Part shown: positions 5,482 to 6,448 of the stretch, piece after piece
Layout of the letters: every line of letters starts with the position of its first letter
Position numbering within the stretch: position 1 is the first letter of the stretch
Assembly: GCA_049672765.1 (NCBI GenBank)
Contig: JBATWQ010000235.1
Location: forward strand, 1 to 6,448
DNA length: 6,448 nucleotides
Source: JAGQSZ01 sp049672765
Lineage (GTDB): Bacteria > Actinomycetota > Acidimicrobiia > Acidimicrobiales > Microtrichaceae
Direction of reading: 5' to 3'
Made by a program: the position numbers and the translations under genes
Notes under the pieces: generated by a model
Seen by the model: the letters and a program-made list of their open reading frames with translations, nothing else
Database searches by the model: none
Told to the model about the DNA's origin: nothing

Positions 5482-6448
5482 TCAGCGGTTGATTTCTTCG
5501 AGCTCTCGGCCGCGGGTCTCGGGTAGCGCGAATGCGAGCATCGCCGCGGCGACCGCCGAGAACGCAAGTGCCAGAAACGCAACGCTGTAGCCGCGGCTGT
5601 CGATTAGCCAACCCGACACGACGAGGCCGACCACGGACCCTGCGACCGCGAGACCCGTGATAACTCCCCGGACCGTGCCGCGACGCGCGGTCGGGAACAA
5701 CTCCGGTGCGATCACCCCCAGGGCCGGTGCAGCCATTCCTCCGATGACCGATGCTGCCAGTGACGCGACCCACATGGTCCAGTTCGTAGACGCGTAGAAC
5801 CAGGTCGAGAACACGGCCACCGCGGTCAGACCCGGGATTATGGCCCAGCGTCGTCCGAACACATCCGCGATGCGACCGCCCAGCAGGACGCCGATACCGC
5901 CGGGAGTCGATGTGAGCAGCACGAAGACGCTGATCATCACCCCGCTGAAGCCGACTTCGGTTCGTAGATAGTCGTTCTGTAGCTGGGAAGCTGGCGCGAG
6001 AAACACGTTCAGCAGCAGGAAAATCGCGCCGAGCAGTACCAGCCGTGACGGTCGTATCTTCCGGGTTCCCGAGGTGGCGCTGCGGTGTGATTCGAGGAGG
6101 GTGTAGCGGTGACTCTCGGGAAGGTGGCGTCGGACGTGCCAGATGATTGGCAGCGAGGCCCCAGCAATCAGGAAGGTGAGTCGCCAACCGGACGGGCCAA
6201 GGTCCGCCAGGGGGAGGGTCATGACGACGAGGCCGGCCCCGAGGCCGTAGGCCAGGGTGCCGAGGCTTGAAACCATGGCCCTGGATCCGGGTGGCATCTC
6301 TTCGACCGCGATCGTGTCGGCGCACAGCAGACCTGCGATGGCCAGGTTGCGCGACAGGAATTGCAGAGCGCCCAGAGACCAGAGGTTTGGCGACAGGGCG
6401 GCTGCCAGGGTGAGTAGAGCCGAGGCTGTGAACGCTCCGATGGCGACC
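5482..6448 (-). CDS. MFS transporter, sugar/metabolite porter type, N-terminus outside the window
   Basis: The frame is open from the right edge to the stop at 5484-5482, giving 321 visible residues. The ATG at 6297 is internal, because the 50 codons before it also encode membrane protein (for example LGALQFLSRNLAIAGLL). Ten hydrophobic segments are visible, read as TM3 to TM12. The cytoplasmic PES motif HLPESHRY follows TM6 (about 109-115). The loop GGRIADVFGRR follows TM8 (190-200), PELFPTARRGTVRG precedes TM11 (248-261), and LPETRGRELEEI closes the protein after TM12 (308-319). These are the fingerprints of sugar-porter and metabolite:H+ symporter MFS proteins, which are usually about 450 residues, so roughly the first 120-130 are missing. 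It should be an inner-membrane secondary transporter. The substrate is not deducible, and aromatic acids, organic acids and sugars are all possible. Its stop lies only 6 bp from that of the convergent J-domain gene. Confidence 0.93.
   Translation of the reverse strand, partial: VAIGAFTASALLTLAAALSPNLWSLGALQFLSRNLAIAGLLCADTIAVEEMPPGSRAMVSSLGTLAYGLGAGLVVMTLPLADLGPSGWRLTFLIAGASLPIIWHVRRHLPESHRYTLLESHRSATSGTRKIRPSRLVLLGAIFLLLNVFLAPASQLQNDYLRTEVGFSGVMISVFVLLTSTPGGIGVLLGGRIADVFGRRWAIIPGLTAVAVFSTWFYASTNWTMWVASLAASVIGGMAAPALGVIAPELFPTARRGTVRGVITGLAVAGSVVGLVVSGWLIDSRGYSVAFLALAFSAVAAAMLAFALPETRGRELEEINR

Noticed and set aside
6295..6297. ATG at 6297 as the start of the MFS transporter
   Set aside because: The same frame stays open to the window edge and encodes further membrane segments. 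A start here would remove about four transmembrane helices from the 12-helix fold.
5465..6325. 286-codon minus-strand frame overlapping the MFS gene
   Set aside because: It is Arg/Gly/Pro-rich with no membrane segments. It is an out-of-frame shadow of the MFS coding sequence, which carries all the expected motifs.

Overview
The window is GC-rich, densely packed chromosomal DNA. It most likely comes from an actinobacterium of the Mycobacteriales (Gordonia/Rhodococcus/Williamsia-like). The evidence is the strongly G/C-biased third codon positions, a FadD-type acyl-CoA synthetase, an actinobacterial-style YaaA, and a small protein ending in a J-domain. The genus is inferred and cannot be proven from the sequence alone. 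There are no rRNA or tRNA genes, insertion sequences, CRISPR arrays or phage genes. This looks like ordinary chromosomal housekeeping and accessory-metabolism sequence.

Layout: (1) 3-905 (+) is the C-terminal part of an unrecognised, all-helical repeat protein whose start lies left of the window. (2) It converges, 38 bp apart, on a 601-residue acyl-CoA synthetase at 944-2749 (-). (3) A short divergent intergenic region separates that gene from yaaA (peroxide-stress protein), whose best start is 2852. (4) A 135-bp spacer (3647-3781) holds three tandem 21-bp repeats and a perfect 7-bp hairpin. (5) A full-length pirin with all four metal ligands runs 3782-4738 (+). (6) It is followed 32 bp later by a 234-residue protein with a C-terminal J-domain (4771-5475, +). 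(7) Only 6 bp further on, this converges on the 3' end of an MFS transporter (5482 to the right edge, -) whose N-terminus is outside the window.

Function: the co-oriented block yaaA - pirin - J-domain gene combines two families tied elsewhere to iron and oxidative stress with a possible DnaK co-chaperone. A stress-related grouping is plausible but inferred. The acyl-CoA synthetase and the MFS transporter have no partners here that would define their substrates.

No clearly new multi-gene system is visible. The most unusual non-coding signals lie in the yaaA-pirin spacer: the phased 21-bp tandem repeat, and a hairpin placed exactly between a Shine-Dalgarno-like tract and the pirin start codon.
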